Part shown: positions 9,226 to 16,512 of the stretch, one piece after another | Numbering within the stretch: the stretch's first letter is position 1 | How the letters are laid out: the number at the start of each line of letters is the position of its first letter | Source: Alphaproteobacteria bacterium | GTDB taxonomy: Bacteria; Myxococcota_A; UBA796; GCA-2862545 | NCBI GenBank assembly: GCA_020632875.1 | Contig: JACKET010000006.1 | Location: forward strand, 186,001 to 250,000 | Reading direction: 5' to 3' | Length of the DNA: 64,000 nt | Notes under the pieces: model-generated | Seen by the model: only the letters and a program-made list of their open reading frames with translations | Told to the model about the DNA's origin: nothing | Databases searched by the model: none | Position numbers and translations under genes: made by a program

Positions 9226-9654
9226 ATGCCACTTCGATTCGCACGCATCGTCCTCACGCTCTGGGTGGGCGGGAACCTGCTCCTCGCGCTCGGCATCCTC
9301 GCGGCCCTCGCCACGGGGAGCCTGCCCCCCGCGGTGATCTTCCTGCCCGACCCCGTGCGGGCCGGCCTCGACCCCTCCGTCGCCGATCTCCTGCGGGCGA
9401 TGGGCGCCCTCCTGAACGGCGCCGTCGCGGCGCTCTGCGTCGCCGTGCTCGGATGCCTGTGGGGCGACCGGTGGGACCGGCGGACGTGGGGGATCCTCGC
9501 CACGTCCCTCGGGCTTCTCCAGGCCTGCGGGTTCTTCTCCGACGCGTTCCTCGGGAACGCGAGCCTGCCCGCCAACGTCGTGTCCACGCTGTGGCTCGCG
9601 ACGGGACTGTGGGGGACGCGTCCTGCTACGATCCGCGGATGTCCAGGCGCCTGA
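9226..9654 (+). CDS. small four-helix membrane protein, function unknown
   Basis: I do not recognise the family. The 142-residue product has about four hydrophobic segments: ARIVLTLWVGGNLLLALGI near the start, a central GAVAALCVAVLGCLW, WGILATSLGLLQACG, and a final VVSTLWLATGLW. This suggests a small inner-membrane protein. ATG 9226 is chosen because it puts the first hydrophobic helix directly after a short basic start; an upstream in-frame ATG at 9169 would add a polar leader over the LysR promoter. It is divergent from the LysR gene and so may be its target. Its 3' end overlaps the next gene by 16 bp. Confidence 0.6.
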   Translation: MPLRFARIVLTLWVGGNLLLALGILAALATGSLPPAVIFLPDPVRAGLDPSVADLLRAMGALLNGAVAALCVAVLGCLWGDRWDRRTWGILATSLGLLQACGFFSDAFLGNASLPANVVSTLWLATGLWGTRPATIRGCPGA

Positions 9655-10349
9655 TCCTCGTCGCCATCGCCGCCGTCGCCGCTGCGGTGCTGGTGCTCGG
9701 CCGTACCGACGTGGAGTCCGAGCGGGCGGCTGCGGTAGAGCGGATCGCGCGTCGCGCGCCCGTCGCTCCGGCTGCGTCGGAGATCCGCCCGGTCCCCGAT
9801 CTCGGCCACCTCACCGGCGACCCCCAGCACGACCGCCCGTTCTGGGCGGAGCACGGGATCCGCGCCACCGACTCCGTCGAGCAGGTCCACGCGATCGGCG
9901 TGGCGTTCCGCGAGCGCTTCCCGGGCACGGAGTCGCAGTGGCCGCAGACCTACTGCGCGATGCACACCTCCACCGCGGACATCCACGACGCGAGGGTGCA
10001 GGCGGCGTGCGCCGTCGATCTGCTCGCCCGCTTCCCGGACGACCCGGAGGTCGGCCGGTTCGCGTACGGCTCGGCCGTGCTGGCGCGCGACGAGGGCCTC
10101 GCCCGGGACATCCGCTTCGCCACCGGGATCGGTCCGCTCCGTCCGGTGTTCGTGGGCGACGGAGGCACCCAGCACACCCTCGGGCGCGCATGGGGCGGGT
10201 GGCTGAGCGTGCATGCTCCGTCGCTCCAGCGCGAGCTCGTCGCGTTCGGAAGTCGCGGCGGTGCCGGCAGGATGGGGGCCATCGCGGCCATCGCGGGCGG
10301 AATCCCGGCATGCGAGGCACGTCGCGACTTCGTGGTGTGCGCCCCCTGA
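9639..10349 (+). CDS. membrane-anchored or secreted protein, function unknown
   Basis: The 236-residue product starts MSRRLILVAIAAVAAAVLVLG, a basic start followed by one hydrophobic segment that acts as either a signal anchor or an uncleaved signal. The remaining ~210 residues are polar and probably extracytoplasmic. They include Cys residues (TYCAMH, AACAVD, IPACEARRDFVVC) that could form disulfides. There is no clear lipobox and no family match that I recognise. The gene starts inside the end of the preceding membrane-protein gene, so the two probably share a transcript. Confidence 0.6.
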   Translation: MSRRLILVAIAAVAAAVLVLGRTDVESERAAAVERIARRAPVAPAASEIRPVPDLGHLTGDPQHDRPFWAEHGIRATDSVEQVHAIGVAFRERFPGTESQWPQTYCAMHTSTADIHDARVQAACAVDLLARFPDDPEVGRFAYGSAVLARDEGLARDIRFATGIGPLRPVFVGDGGTQHTLGRAWGGWLSVHAPSLQRELVAFGSRGGAGRMGAIAAIAGGIPACEARRDFVVCAP

Positions 10350-10397
10350 ATCGGCCCCGTGCTACGTTCCGGGGATTACGCAGGGGGGAAGAGGGAA

Positions 10398-11777
10398 GTG
10401 CTCGCTGACCTCTTGGCATGGCTCGCGGGGCTCTTCGGATTCACCGGGGTCCGGGCGCTGCTCCAGCTCCGCCGCGCCGAGCTCGACCTGGTGGCCGGCG
10501 ACCCCGACACGGCGGCCCGCCGCATCCGCGCGGTGCTCGAGGCCGGCACGAACCCCCGCCTCGACCTCGCGGGACGGCTCGTGCTCGCGCGTTGCGAGGT
10601 GGCCCGGCAGGACGACGCCGCGGTGCGCGAGGTGCTCGACACGGCGATGCAGCGCATCCGGCAGACCGACGAGGCCGAGCTCGGCGCGACGCTCGCGTTC
10701 GTGAGCGACCTCGGCACGCTGTACCACCAGATCGGCGACGTTCCGGCCGCGACCGAGGCCTGGGAGCTCTGCGAGCGGCTCGCCCGGTCCGCGGGGAACC
10801 CCGAGGCCGAAGCCTTCGCGCTCACGAACCTCGCGACCGTCGCGGCGATGCAGGGGGCCCCGGCCCGCGCCGCCGCGCTGCGGTCCAGGGCGATCGCGAT
10901 CTTCCGCGAGATCGGCGACCAGCACGCGCTCCAGTCCTCCCTCGCCAATCTCGCGAGCGACCACCAGCTCGCCCGCGACCTCGACAAGGCCCGCGCCGCG
11001 TACGACGAGTGCGTCGCCCTGGCCGAACAGCTCGGCGAGCCCCAGCGCGCGGCGATGGCGATGGGCAACTGGGCGTCGGTCCTCGCGAACACGGGGGATC
11101 TCGACGGCGCCGAGCGCCTCTACGCCGAGTCGCGCCGGCTCCGCGAAGAGGCCGGTGACGACGACTTCGCCGTGCTCGACGGGAACCTCGGCTGGCTGGC
11201 GTACACGCGGGGCGACCTCGAAGGGGCGCTGGCGCACATCGACCGCTCGCTGGCGGCGCACGACGGCAAACGGCCGCACTACGAGGGGCTGGCGCGGTGC
11301 AGCCGCGGGCGGGTGCTCCGGCTGCTCGGGCGTGCCGACGAGGCGCGGGCCGACGTGCTGGCGGGCCTCGAGCTCCTCCGGAGCGCGTCCTCCCGGCAGC
11401 AGGAGGGCGTGTGGCTGCGCGAGCTGGGCGAGCAGCAGCGGCTCGCGGGCGACTCCGAGGCGGTGTCCACGTTCGACGCCGCGATCCGACTCCTCGAGCG
11501 GGCGGGCGACCGCAAGATGACGCGGGCTACCCAGCTCCAGAAGGCCCTGTGCCCGGGGGCCGACGTCACCGAGGCACGCGTGGATGCCGCCATCGACGAC
11601 CTCCGCGAGGAGGGCGACCTGCTCGAGCTCGTCCAGGGGCTCGCTCGCTGCGCGCTCCACCGCCGGTCGAATGGCCGTGATGCCGCGGCGATCCTGGACG
11701 AGGCGCGCGGAATCGCCGATCGGCTGGGGCTGGGCGAGCGATCCGAGGCGCGGCAGCTGCTCTCCGCTGCATCCTGA
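10398..11777 (+). CDS. tetratricopeptide repeat protein
   Basis: The 459-residue soluble protein is almost wholly TPR-like helical repeats (for example LGTLYHQIGDVPAATEAWEL, FALTNLATVAAMQGAPARAA, NWASVLANTGDLDGAERLYA, NLGWLAYTRGDLEGALAH). They resemble the C-terminal TPR blocks of bacterial STAND and kinase regulators, but no catalytic or DNA-binding domain precedes them here. GTG 10398 is chosen for the G-rich Shine-Dalgarno-like stretch at 10383-10395. GTG 10359 also lies in frame but lacks one. It probably is a protein-interaction scaffold. No signal peptide is seen. Confidence 0.78.
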   Translation: MLADLLAWLAGLFGFTGVRALLQLRRAELDLVAGDPDTAARRIRAVLEAGTNPRLDLAGRLVLARCEVARQDDAAVREVLDTAMQRIRQTDEAELGATLAFVSDLGTLYHQIGDVPAATEAWELCERLARSAGNPEAEAFALTNLATVAAMQGAPARAAALRSRAIAIFREIGDQHALQSSLANLASDHQLARDLDKARAAYDECVALAEQLGEPQRAAMAMGNWASVLANTGDLDGAERLYAESRRLREEAGDDDFAVLDGNLGWLAYTRGDLEGALAHIDRSLAAHDGKRPHYEGLARCSRGRVLRLLGRADEARADVLAGLELLRSASSRQQEGVWLRELGEQQRLAGDSEAVSTFDAAIRLLERAGDRKMTRATQLQKALCPGADVTEARVDAAIDDLREEGDLLELVQGLARCALHRRSNGRDAAAILDEARGIADRLGLGERSEARQLLSAAS

Positions 11778-11841
11778 CCGGCGGATCGGCTCCACGACCG
11801 CGTCGCCGGGCGTGCTACCGTGGGCGGAGAGGTGCTGCCAG

Positions 11842-13572
11842 ATGTCCATTTCCGGAAGATCGAAGATCGTCGCCCCACTTCTCGGCCTCGGTCTCCTCAC
11901 CGCCTGCCCGGTGAAAGACGAAGATCCCGACACGGACGCCGACACCGACACGGACACCGACACCGACACCGACACGGATGCCGACGCAGACACGGATGCC
12001 GACGCCGACACGGACACCGACACGGACGCAGAGCTCGGGGTCCCGCCGGCCGGCTACACGTCGATCGCGGTCCTGTACCGCGGCAGCGAGCAGATCCTCG
12101 TAGGTGATGCCGACACCGGCGGATTCCGCCCCGGCACAGCGTTGCAGGTCCCCGGATTCGAGGCGCACAGCCTGTCGTTCAGCGGCGACGGCGCGACCCT
12201 GTGGGCGGTGCTCTACGACCCGTACCAGCCGACGCTCGAGGAGGACTGGCAGGTCTGGTCGATTCCCGTGACCGGGGGCACGCCGCTCGAGAGCGCCGTC
12301 GCGTTCCCCGCGGGTGCGGGCTACCCAGGCGGTGTCGTCATCGGCACGGGGTTCGACGGCACGGCCACGATGCTGTCGTGGCCCTACGGCGTCGGGTCGG
12401 CCTTCCCGGCCCGCGAGCACGCGTTCCTCGCGAGCTCCGGGCCTGGCGAGGCCTTCGCGCGCGTGGCCGACACCGAGAACCCGGTCATGGTGAGCGCCAC
12501 ATCGTTCGGCCAGGCCCAGTTCATCCACCCCCGCGTGACCGACGACGGCACCGGGCTGTTGTTCATCACGTCCGACGACGTGTGGCGGGTCGACGAGACG
12601 AACGTCTGGGTCCCCGTGAAGGTGGGGGAGCGCGACGACCTCGTGTGGAACGGCTCCGCGCCCGCGGGCAACGAGTACTTCGGCGGGCTCGCCATCTCAG
12701 GCAACGGCGCGTCCTGGCTCACGACGCAGCGCCTCCCGGGCGCGAGCGGTCCGCTCGACGCGCTGATCCTCGGGTCCACGCTGCCCACGACGGGCATCGA
12801 GACCGTGCTCGACGCGGGGCAGACGCTCTACGAGAGCGTGCAGATCGACGGGGCGGGGGCCACGGTGGCGTACGCGTACAACCAGTCCGGCCCCTCGCGC
12901 GGCTTCGTGGGGGAGCAGGGGGGGGCCTACCGCGAGATCGAGGTCGACGTCGACGGGGTGGTCGAGGTCGCGCTGAACGCCGACGGCACGCAGGTGTACG
13001 CCGTGAACGGCACGTACGGTGGGTTCTTCGAGACGGTCGACGGCCTCGGACGCGTGCGGACGGGCAGCGGTGCGTTCACCGACGCCGTGCGCGCGATGCA
13101 GATGAGCGCCGACGGCACCCGGTACGCGGCCCGCGTCGACATCGACGGCAGCAGCGTCACGTCGCACCAGGGCGCGCTCGTCGGGTTCCACGACCAGATC
13201 GCGCCGGGCTCGCCCGCCGCCACCAACGTCGGCTACGCCGTCGACACGACGGCCGACGAGCTGCGGGTGTTCGCGCGCGCCGAACCGCCCGCCGGCGACG
13301 AGGTGAAAGAGGTCTGGGTGCTCCCGTTGCTCGAGCGCTACGTCGAGCCGAGCCGCGTGCTCGCCGAGGCCGACGACCCCACGTGGCAGTGGCGCGGAGG
13401 CGGGACGCTCGCGCCGGTCGTCGGGGATCCCGGCGCGTTCGAGGGCGCGATGGCGTTCGACGGGAAGGCGGCGTCCTACGACACGCGGTTCACGTTCCGC
13501 CTCGTGGTCACGTCGGGGCCCGTCGGGGGCTCGTCGAACCGGGCGACGTTCTACGACTTCTCCACGTTCTGA
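11842..13572 (+). CDS. Asp/Thr-linker lipoprotein with beta-propeller-like domain
   Basis: The 576-residue lipoprotein has a signal sequence ending in LLTAC, so Cys is acylated. A highly acidic Asp-Thr/Ala linker of about 35 residues follows (DNA 11929-12030). The remainder is beta-rich with repeated short strands and turns (SLSFSGDGATLWAV, LAISGNGASWLTT, VALNADGTQVYAV, MQMSADGTRYAA), which looks like a WD40/TolB-like propeller. No enzyme motif is seen. The linker likely holds the folded domain away from the membrane. The partner is unknown. Confidence 0.75.
   Translation: MSISGRSKIVAPLLGLGLLTACPVKDEDPDTDADTDTDTDTDTDTDADADTDADADTDTDTDAELGVPPAGYTSIAVLYRGSEQILVGDADTGGFRPGTALQVPGFEAHSLSFSGDGATLWAVLYDPYQPTLEEDWQVWSIPVTGGTPLESAVAFPAGAGYPGGVVIGTGFDGTATMLSWPYGVGSAFPAREHAFLASSGPGEAFARVADTENPVMVSATSFGQAQFIHPRVTDDGTGLLFITSDDVWRVDETNVWVPVKVGERDDLVWNGSAPAGNEYFGGLAISGNGASWLTTQRLPGASGPLDALILGSTLPTTGIETVLDAGQTLYESVQIDGAGATVAYAYNQSGPSRGFVGEQGGAYREIEVDVDGVVEVALNADGTQVYAVNGTYGGFFETVDGLGRVRTGSGAFTDAVRAMQMSADGTRYAARVDIDGSSVTSHQGALVGFHDQIAPGSPAATNVGYAVDTTADELRVFARAEPPAGDEVKEVWVLPLLERYVEPSRVLAEADDPTWQWRGGGTLAPVVGDPGAFEGAMAFDGKAASYDTRFTFRLVVTSGPVGGSSNRATFYDFSTF
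11929..12030 (+). repeat. tandem GACACG/GACGCC-type coding repeat (D-T/A linker)
   Basis: A run of hexanucleotide-like units (GACACC, GACACG, GACGCC, GATGCC) encodes alternating Asp and Thr/Ala directly after the lipid-anchored Cys region. It is low-complexity coding DNA and could vary in length by slippage. On the opposite strand it gives only spurious Ser-Val reading frames. Confidence 0.9.
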
Positions 13573-13644
13573 GCGCCTTCGCGCGAGCCGCGCGACCGCG
13601 GTCCGGGTTTGACAGCCCCCACGTGGTCGGGCACCTTCGCGGCC

Positions 13645-15114
13645 ATGGCGCCCGACAGCACCGATCACCGGCTCGTCCTGGGGTGGAGCACCGCCCTCGC
13701 AGCCGCGACGACGGTGCTGTACGCGCCGATGCTCGGAGGCCAGCCGCTCGACTGGGACGACGACGTCTGGCTCGGAGACCCCGTCCTCGGCCTGCCTCTG
13801 CCCGCGGCCGTCGCCGAGGCGTTCGGGACCGCGCACGGACGCGCGTGGTACCCGCTCCTCCGCCTGTCCTGGTGGCTCCAGGTGCATCTCCTCGGCCCCG
13901 ACCCGTGGGCGGCGCACGTCGTCCACCTCGCGATGTTCGCCCTCGCCATCCCCCTGGTCGCGTCGTTCCTGTCGCGGCTGGGCATGGAGTGGCGGACGGC
14001 CGTGCTGGCGACTGCGCTGTGGGCCGTGCACCCCACGCGCGTCGAGTCCGTCGCGTGGCTGACGAGCCGCAAGGACCTGCTGTCCCTGCTGCTCGTGCTC
14101 GGGGCGGGCCACGCGCTCCTGAGCCGCAGGACGGTCGGTGCGCACGTGCTCTTCGCGCTCGCGTGCCTCACGAAGGCGGCGGTGTTCCCGTTGGGGGCGT
14201 GCCTCGCGGCGATCCTGTGGGCCACCGGGCGCGATCCGCGTCCCGCGCTGGGCCTGCTCGGCATCGGGCTCGTCACGGCGGTGGTCGGTGCGGCGGTCTT
14301 CGCGTCGGGTGTGGAGCCGTGGCCCTATCCGTCGGTCGCGCAGAACGCGGCCTTCGCCATCGGGCTCGAGGCCACGTGGGCCGCGCGCTTCGCCTGGCCC
14401 GTCGGTCTCGCGGCCGTCTACCCCGTGCCCGCCCAGCCGTGGCTGTCCGGTGTCCTCGGCCTCGCGTTCCTCGGGGGAGCCGCCGCCGTGTGCTGGAGGT
14501 ACGGCCGGGTCGGCCTCGCGCTCGGGGCCGTGTGGCTCGTGCCCCTGCTCCCGGTCCACGGCCTGGTTCCGATGGCGTTCTGGGGCGCCGACCGGCACCT
14601 GCTGTTCCCGTCGATCGCAGCGAGCGTGGCCGTGGTCTGGCTTCTGCAGCGCGTCGCGCCCTGGTGGAGCGCGCTCCCGTTGGTCGTGGTGCTCGCCGTG
14701 GGCACCCGGGAGCGCATCCCCGACTGGGGCTCGAGCCGGGCGCTCTGGGAGGCCGACGCGTCCCGTCCGGGCGAGCACTGGGTGCGCTCGATGAAGCTCG
14801 GCATGGTCCGGGCGATCGACGGACGCTTCCCCGAGGCCGTCCGCGAGCTCGAGGAGGCGGACGCGCTCGCCCCGGGTCGCTCCGAGCTCGTGGCCCGGCT
14901 CCTCATCGCGAAGCTCGCCGCAGACGGGTGGACCGCCTCGGACGCCGCGGTGACGCGTCTCCTCCAGCCGCCCCCGACGACCGCGGAGGGCTGGATCGAG
15001 GCATCCGTCGCGCTGGGACAGGCCGCGCCGGCCCTGCGCTGCGACGCCGTGCGGCAGGCCCGTGTGCTGGAGCCCACCGTCCGCGTGCCCGGTCCGCCCT
15101 GCCAGGCGCCCTGA
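13645..15114 (+). CDS. TMTC-like multi-pass membrane glycosyltransferase with C-terminal helical tail
   Basis: The 489-residue protein has about ten hydrophobic helices over its first ~370 residues, then a soluble helical tail. Diagnostic motifs are DWDDDVWL in the first loop (an acidic pair near the position seen in GT-C enzymes) and HPTRVESVAWLTSRKDLLS, close to the HP-x-x-VE-x-V-x-R-x-D pattern of TMTC-type O-mannosyltransferases and their bacterial TPR relatives. The probable role is transfer of a sugar from a polyprenyl donor to a protein outside the membrane. ATG 13645 is chosen; an in-frame TTG at 13609 is less likely. Donor and acceptor are unknown. The secreted neighbours could be substrates, but that is a guess. 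Confidence 0.75.
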   Translation: MAPDSTDHRLVLGWSTALAAATTVLYAPMLGGQPLDWDDDVWLGDPVLGLPLPAAVAEAFGTAHGRAWYPLLRLSWWLQVHLLGPDPWAAHVVHLAMFALAIPLVASFLSRLGMEWRTAVLATALWAVHPTRVESVAWLTSRKDLLSLLLVLGAGHALLSRRTVGAHVLFALACLTKAAVFPLGACLAAILWATGRDPRPALGLLGIGLVTAVVGAAVFASGVEPWPYPSVAQNAAFAIGLEATWAARFAWPVGLAAVYPVPAQPWLSGVLGLAFLGGAAAVCWRYGRVGLALGAVWLVPLLPVHGLVPMAFWGADRHLLFPSIAASVAVVWLLQRVAPWWSALPLVVVLAVGTRERIPDWGSSRALWEADASRPGEHWVRSMKLGMVRAIDGRFPEAVRELEEADALAPGRSELVARLLIAKLAADGWTASDAAVTRLLQPPPTTAEGWIEASVALGQAAPALRCDAVRQARVLEPTVRVPGPPCQAP

Positions 15115-15139
15115 GTCGGGGAGGGTCGACGGGTCGGGG

Positions 15140-15169
15140 TTGCACATCGTCCCGATATGTTGCTATGGT
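15140..15169 (+). promoter_or_regulatory. predicted marR promoter
   Basis: A -35 box TTGCAC (15140-15145) and a -10 box TATGGT (15164-15169) are separated by 18 bp. A start site about seven bases downstream would fall on or near the A of the ATG at 15176, implying a leaderless or near-leaderless mRNA. No Shine-Dalgarno sequence precedes that ATG. The -10 lies inside the MarR palindrome. Prediction only. Confidence 0.45.
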
Positions 15170-15174
15170 AACAA
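15160..15174 (+). promoter_or_regulatory. MarR-type operator 1
   Basis: TTGCTATGGTAACAA is an imperfect dyad of the TTG-N-TA-N3-TA-N-CAA form favoured by MarR dimers. It ends one base before the marR start codon and covers the predicted -10 box. Its near-exact reverse complement recurs in front of the next gene (15657-15670). Autorepression is the simplest reading. Confidence 0.65.
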
Positions 15175-15175
15175 A

Positions 15176-15613
15176 ATGAGCACGCCCCCCCACCTCCAGG
15201 CCTCCCTGGCGTTCCGCATCCACAGGCTCCAGCGCCTCCTGCGGCGGTCGTTCCTCTCCCTGGCCGAGAGCGCGGGGTTCGCCATGACGCCCGAGCAGTT
15301 CTTCCTGCTCACGAAGCTCGTCGAGCGCGACGGCCAGAGCCAGACCGAGCTCACCGACGCCTCGCTCCAGGATCGGCCCAACCTCACCCGGATGCTCGGC
15401 GACCTCGAGCAGCGCGGGTGGATCGCGCGGCGGCCCGACCCCGACGACGGGCGCGTCCGCATCGTGCACCTCACCCGCGAAGGGCAGGCGATGCACGACC
15501 GCTTCATGGCCGAGGTGGTCGTTCCCGAGCGCGAGCGCCTGTTCGGCGACCTGTCGCGCGAGGCGATCGACGGCGTGCTCGAGGTCTTCACGCGCCTCGA
15601 GTCGAGGCTGTAG
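15176..15613 (+). CDS. MarR-family transcriptional regulator
   Basis: The 145-residue protein has the MarR winged-helix layout. A dimerisation helix (LAFRIHRLQRLLRRSF) is followed by the HTH core with QTELTDASLQDRPNLTRMLGDLE and the wing, here split as LEQRGWIARRPDPDDGR and RIVHLTREG, then C-terminal helices for dimerisation. MarR proteins are ligand-responsive repressors, often acting on efflux, stress or catabolic genes. Two matching operator-like sites, one before marR and one before the following gene, suggest it represses itself and the next unit. ATG 15176 directly follows operator 1. The ligand is unknown. Confidence 0.92.
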   Translation: MSTPPHLQASLAFRIHRLQRLLRRSFLSLAESAGFAMTPEQFFLLTKLVERDGQSQTELTDASLQDRPNLTRMLGDLEQRGWIARRPDPDDGRVRIVHLTREGQAMHDRFMAEVVVPERERLFGDLSREAIDGVLEVFTRLESRL

Positions 15614-15618
15614 TCGGA

Positions 15619-15642
15619 GCGCCCGGGTCTCGGCCCGGGCGC
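15619..15642 (+). terminator. GC hairpin after marR, no U-tract
   Basis: GCGCCCGGG and CCCGGGCGC form a 9-bp stem with a 6-nt loop, starting five bases after the marR stop. No T-run follows, so it is not a textbook intrinsic terminator, but it may attenuate or stabilise the marR transcript ahead of the next promoter. Confidence 0.5.
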
Positions 15643-15652
15643 GCCATCCCCA

Positions 15653-15670
15653 TATGATTACCATAGCAAC
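15653..15670 (+). promoter_or_regulatory. MarR-type operator 2 with -10-like TATGAT
   Basis: ATTACCATAGCAAC (15657-15670) matches the reverse complement of the first operator core at 13 of 14 bases. TATGAT at 15653-15658 resembles a -10 box. Both operators are preceded by ATATG and followed by an A-rich stretch running into an ATG. This places the downstream two-gene unit under the same regulator. No good -35 is visible. Confidence 0.6.
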
Positions 15671-15684
15671 AAATGGAGAGTGTC

Positions 15685-16074
15685 ATGGTGCTTCTCATCT
15701 CGAACCTGGCCGCCGCGGCGGACTGTGGGCCCGTTCAGGCAGTCGAGGCCTTCGTGAAGGCCGCCGACACGCGGGATGCCGACGCGCTCGAGCGCCTGCT
15801 GCACCCCGCGTTCCGCGCGGTCGTGCACGTGCAGGGCAAGGAGGGGGTCGACGTGCTCGACCGGGAGACGTGGCTGTCGCTGCTCCGGGCCGGCAAGATC
15901 GGGGGTACCGAGCGTCAGGCGAGCGTGGAGGCCGTCGTGCAGGGCGACGGGATCGCGACCGTGAAGGGGCGGCTCGTGGCGCCCACGATGCGGTTCGACA
16001 GCACGTGGACGGTGACGTCGGGCCCGACCTGTCAGCTCGTGCAGGACGCGACCGTGCTCGAGCTGCTCCCGTGA
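15685..16074 (+). CDS. NTF2-like / putative lumazine-binding family secreted protein
   Basis: The product of 129 residues starts with a short hydrophobic stretch ending in AAAADC, probably a signal peptide. It then has an NTF2/SnoaL-like cone-fold pattern: VEAFVKAADTRDADALERLL, a central LDRETWLSLLRAG, and strands ATVKGRLV and STWTVTSG. It resembles PF12893-type putative lumazine-binding proteins, which have no established function. ATG 15685 is preferred because GGAGAG lies just upstream; ATG 15673, directly after operator 2, is also in frame. Its stop overlaps the next ATG by one base (TGATG). Probably MarR-regulated. Confidence 0.7.
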   Translation: MVLLISNLAAAADCGPVQAVEAFVKAADTRDADALERLLHPAFRAVVHVQGKEGVDVLDRETWLSLLRAGKIGGTERQASVEAVVQGDGIATVKGRLVAPTMRFDSTWTVTSGPTCQLVQDATVLELLP

Positions 16075-16511
16075 TGGCGTTCCTCGCCGTGGCGTGGGCG
16101 GGCTCGGTGCACGGCGGCGGCGTGGACTTCGCGTGGGTGGTCGAGGACGGCGTGCTCACGGGAGAGGCGTCGGCCGCGACCGCCGGCTGGGTGTGCGTGG
16201 GATTCGGCGCTCGCCCCGGCCTCGCGGGCAGCGTGCTCGTGATGGGCGCGCACGGCCCGCAGGGCTCCGTCGTCGAGGAGCACGTGGCGCAGCCGCCGCG
16301 GCACCCGCGTCGCGTCGACCTCGGCGAGCCGCCGGGGCTGTTGGAGGGGCGGGCCGAAGAGCGGGACGGGCGGACGACGGTCCGCTTCCGGTGGGCTCTC
16401 GACCCTGCGCTGCGTGTGGGCGAGCCGGTGTACCTGACGCTCGCCTGGAGCCACGAGGACGACTTCGACCACCACTCGGCGCGCCGTGTGGAGGTGGAGG
16501 CCGTGCTGTAG
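16074..16511 (+). CDS. DOMON-domain secreted protein
   Basis: The 145-residue product begins MAFLAVAWAGSVHG, which can act as a weak signal peptide. It then shows the DOMON pattern: DFAWVVEDGVLTGEASA, GWVCVGFG, VLVMGAHGPQGSVVEEH, a His-rich PPRHPRRV, and LTLAWSHEDDFDHHSAR near the end. DOMON domains bind heme or sugars, and stand-alone bacterial versions occur in periplasmic redox settings. The coupling to the NTF2-like gene and shared operator suggest a joint MarR-controlled envelope function. The ligand cannot be read from sequence; His residues near the C-terminus could coordinate heme. Confidence 0.72.
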   Translation: MAFLAVAWAGSVHGGGVDFAWVVEDGVLTGEASAATAGWVCVGFGARPGLAGSVLVMGAHGPQGSVVEEHVAQPPRHPRRVDLGEPPGLLEGRAEERDGRTTVRFRWALDPALRVGEPVYLTLAWSHEDDFDHHSARRVEVEAVL

Positions 16512-16512
16512 G

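Noticed and set aside
11929..12030. Regular repeats that could be mistaken for a CRISPR array
   Set aside because: The units are contiguous, coding, without spacers and in frame with a lipoprotein. The same holds for 23694-23800 and 36741-37086.
13609..13614. TTGACA resembling a perfect -35 box
   Set aside because: No credible -10 box lies 16-18 bp downstream, so it is likely chance, and it overlaps a possible TTG start.
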